64,000 bases of DNA from CAWCDJ01 sp963836015 (GTDB lineage Bacteria; Acidobacteriota; Terriglobia; Bryobacterales; Bryobacteraceae), in contig CAWIIF010000015.1 of assembly GCA_963836015.1 (NCBI GenBank), forward strand, positions 1,550,001-1,614,000, given 5' to 3'. The translations under genes and the position numbers were made by a program. The notes beneath the pieces are model-generated. The model saw only the letters and a list, made by a program, of their open reading frames with translations. It had not been told where the DNA came from and ran no database searches. This document shows, piece by piece, positions 62,377 through 64,000 of the stretch (position 1 is the first letter of the stretch; each line of letters opens with the position of its first letter).

Positions 62377-63543
62377 TCAGGCGACGGCCGGGATCGTCTC
62401 AAAATTCTTCAGTTCGCCGGCGCCGGCCGAGGGCTTGCAACTGTAAATGCGCGGCGTAATTCCGAAGCGGCCGTGGTAGGCGGAAACGATAGCGTCCTGG
62501 AATTTCTCCAGCGCACGCGGGCTCAGCATGGTGACCGTGCAGCCGCCGAATCCGCCGCCGGTCATGCGCGATCCGTAAACGCCGTCGATCCCCAGCGCCG
62601 TATCCACGAGGAAATCGAGCTCCTCGCAGCTCACTTCGTAGTCGTGCTGCAGGCTGCGGTGCGATTCCACCAGCAGGCGGCCCATCCCGGTGAGCTCGCC
62701 GGCCGCCCCGGCTTCCACGAAGCGGTTCACGCGGTCGTCTTCCGTCACCACGTGCCGCGCGCGGCGCCGGATGAGGTCGGGCAACTGAGCTTCCACCTCG
62801 GCAAACTGCGCGGGGCTGACATCCCGCAGGCTGGTCGCGGCGGGGAAACGCTTCTGGATGCGCTCGACCGCCTCGGCGCATTCGCGCACGCGGTCGCGGT
62901 AGGCGGTGCCGGAAAGCTCGTGCTTGACCATGGTGTTCACGGCCAGGAAAGTGACGCCGTCGGGGATGCGCACGTCGCGATGCTCCAGGCTGCGGCAATC
63001 GATGGCCACCGCCGAATTCTCGCGGCCGAAGACCGAAATGTACTGGTCCATGATGCCGCAGGGCATCCCTACGAATTCGCGCTCGGCCCGCTGGCAGAGC
63101 TTCGCCAGCTCCATCGGATCGAAGAGCCTTCCGCGGAGAAACGCCAGCGCCGAAGATACCTCGAGCGCGGCCGAGGAGCTCAGCCCCGAGCCATCCGGCA
63201 CCGTGCTGCGGATCAGCAGGTTGGCGGGCTCCACCGGGAATCCGGCGCGAATCACTTCGCGCGCGACGCCGACCGGATAGTCGGTCCAGTGACGCGCCGG
63301 CTGCGCATTGGGGAGGTCCGAGACCAGGAACTCCCGCGACTCCTTGCGGTCTTCCGAGTAGATGTGGAGCTTGCCGTCGCCGGAAGGCGCCGCCGCCACG
63401 TAGGTGGCCAGGTCCAGGGCCACCGGGCAGACAAACCCGAAGTTATAGTCGGTGTGCTCCCCGATCAGGTTGACGCGCCCGGGCGCGCGAAAAATCCGTA
63501 GGCCATCGGCCTGGCCGTAGAGGCTGCGAAATTGGTCGATCAT
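62377..63543 (-). CDS. galK: Galactokinase
   Basis: A 388-residue GHMP kinase phosphorylating galactose at C1 with ATP. Motifs: GRVNLIGEHTDYN (substrate), GSGLSSSAALEVSSAL (ATP loop) and GGGFGGCTVTML (motif 3). The catalytic base aspartate is in GIMDQYIS. ATG 63543 is used; a TTG at 63552 is in frame but no ribosome site supports either. Upstream, separated by repeat copy C, are a small membrane gene and a symporter gene on the same strand, so sugar uptake and phosphorylation are linked. Confidence 0.93.
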   Translation of the reverse strand: MIDQFRSLYGQADGLRIFRAPGRVNLIGEHTDYNFGFVCPVALDLATYVAAAPSGDGKLHIYSEDRKESREFLVSDLPNAQPARHWTDYPVGVAREVIRAGFPVEPANLLIRSTVPDGSGLSSSAALEVSSALAFLRGRLFDPMELAKLCQRAEREFVGMPCGIMDQYISVFGRENSAVAIDCRSLEHRDVRIPDGVTFLAVNTMVKHELSGTAYRDRVRECAEAVERIQKRFPAATSLRDVSPAQFAEVEAQLPDLIRRRARHVVTEDDRVNRFVEAGAAGELTGMGRLLVESHRSLQHDYEVSCEELDFLVDTALGIDGVYGSRMTGGGFGGCTVTMLSPRALEKFQDAIVSAYHGRFGITPRIYSCKPSAGAGELKNFETIPAVA

Positions 63544-63557
63544 GATAGTCAAATGTT

Positions 63558-63580
63558 GGGCAAGCTAAAGCATGCCCCAC
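63558..63580 (+). repeat. Dispersed GC-rich repeat, copy C
   Basis: GGGCAAGCTAAAGCATGCCC followed by CAC, matching copy A except at one base and copy B (46919) over the same segment. It lies between galK and the small membrane gene. The right arm of the hairpin is missing. Confidence 0.65.
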
Positions 63581-63582
63581 TG

Positions 63583-63774
63583 TCAGGTGTGCGAACCCCG
63601 GCGCGCCATCAGCAACAGGAAACATCCGAAAAGCAGCATGCCGATTCCGCAGTAGAGGTTGACATTCGATTCGGTGAGATCCGCGCGCATATCCGGCGCG
63701 AACACGCCCAGCCCCAGCAGAATCAAGCCGAGGATAGCGAAGAACCAGCCCGAAGGCACTCTCAAATCCAGCAT
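63583..63774 (-). CDS. Small two-helix membrane protein
   Basis: A 63-residue protein with two membrane helices (about 8-26 and 40-58) joined by a short acidic loop (DMRADLTESN). It starts one base after the stop of the symporter gene, so it is translationally coupled to it. Small proteins of this type accompany sodium:solute symporters and may help stability or regulation. No family is recognised. Confidence 0.6.
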   Translation of the reverse strand: MLDLRVPSGWFFAILGLILLGLGVFAPDMRADLTESNVNLYCGIGMLLFGCFLLLMARRGSHT

Positions 63775-63775
63775 A

Positions 63776-64000
63776 TTAGGCGAACCAGATATTCAAAAGA
63801 ATCACTAGGATCGAAGCCACAATCGCCAGGGGCGCGGGCCGCTGATACCACTTTGCCGTTGCATCGTGGGGGATCTTGGTCATGCCGTAGACCAGGCCTT
63901 CCAGTTCCTTCTCGGCGCGCGGCGCAGTCGCCATGCTGACCACCAGGGTCACCACCAGGCAAGTGGTAAACGCCGCGATGGCGATCCAGAAATTCTGCGC
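63776..64000 (-). CDS. Sodium:solute (sugar) symporter, C-terminal part
   Basis: The last 74 codons of a gene that runs past the window end. The protein has two membrane helices (FWIAIAAFTTCLVVTLVVSM and LAIVASILVILLNIWF) around a loop ELEGLVYGMTKIPHDATAKW, typical of SSS-family sugar symporters of the SglT type. With galK just downstream, uptake of galactose or a similar sugar is likely. It ends with TAA at 63776-63778. The 5' part is outside the window. Confidence 0.75.
   Translation of the reverse strand, partial: AQNFWIAIAAFTTCLVVTLVVSMATAPRAEKELEGLVYGMTKIPHDATAKWYQRPAPLAIVASILVILLNIWFA

Overview
The window is a GC-rich bacterial chromosome segment with 50-odd tightly packed genes. The best guess for the host is an acidobacterium of the Solibacter/Bryobacterales type. 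The reasons are a PadR regulator next to an orphan duplicated ABC permease (ADOP family), a TolB/PD40 propeller protein with an N-terminal regulator-like domain and one membrane anchor, many secreted hypotheticals, and ankyrin and beta-helix proteins. I could not run a search, so this is inference from gene content. No rRNA, tRNA, CRISPR array, prophage or insertion sequence was seen.

Layout. 0-5 kb: homogentisate dioxygenase (hmgA), an RraA-fold protein, an HdeD-like membrane protein, an S9 peptidase and a dCMP deaminase. 5-6.3 kb: a decayed patch with frameshifted hicB, hicA and a DUF6010-like gene. 6.5-11 kb: SBP56/methanethiol oxidase with an overlapping membrane protein, a DUF2809 protein and a membrane-anchored metallophosphoesterase. 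11-18.5 kb: small secreted proteins, an ankyrin/CxxCH/cyclase-like fusion, the propeller protein and fabD. 18.5-23.2 kb: a sensor kinase/response regulator pair and a toxin-antitoxin locus whose toxin has lost its core. 23-28 kb: a VWA/MoxR-ATPase pair and signal peptidase I. 28-33.5 kb: frameshifted pckA, a beta-helix protein and hypotheticals. 33.5-39.2 kb: padR-ADOP, then a papain-family protease diverging from a chagasin-like papain inhibitor. 39-43 kb: tyrosine catabolism (FAH, HPPD, aminotransferase) and two paralogous small proteins. 43-47 kb: SDR, then ftsY-ribD-ribE. 47-56 kb: a pseudokinase, a glycosyltransferase and a full his operon with a leader-peptide attenuator (hisL-I-G-D-C-HAD-B-H-F-A). 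56-64 kb: an ECF42-type sigma/DGPF/DinB operon, a truncated methyltransferase, a frameshifted ABC exporter, pgsA, galK and the end of a sodium:sugar symporter.

How genes work together. HmgA (start of the window) and the aminotransferase-HPPD-FAH operon (39-42 kb) together cover most of tyrosine breakdown through homogentisate. The his operon holds every histidine enzyme except HisE; a HAD phosphatase fills the histidinol-phosphatase slot. GalK and the adjoining symporter form a sugar uptake and phosphorylation unit. The most unusual locus is the divergent protease/inhibitor pair at 36.6-39.2 kb. The protease has a complete catalytic set and seven near-identical 56-residue FG-GAP repeats, neither protein has a visible signal peptide, and a perfect 14-bp palindrome lies between them.

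Caveat. Several genes, including the core gene pckA, carry single-base frameshifts. These may be real decay or assembly indels.
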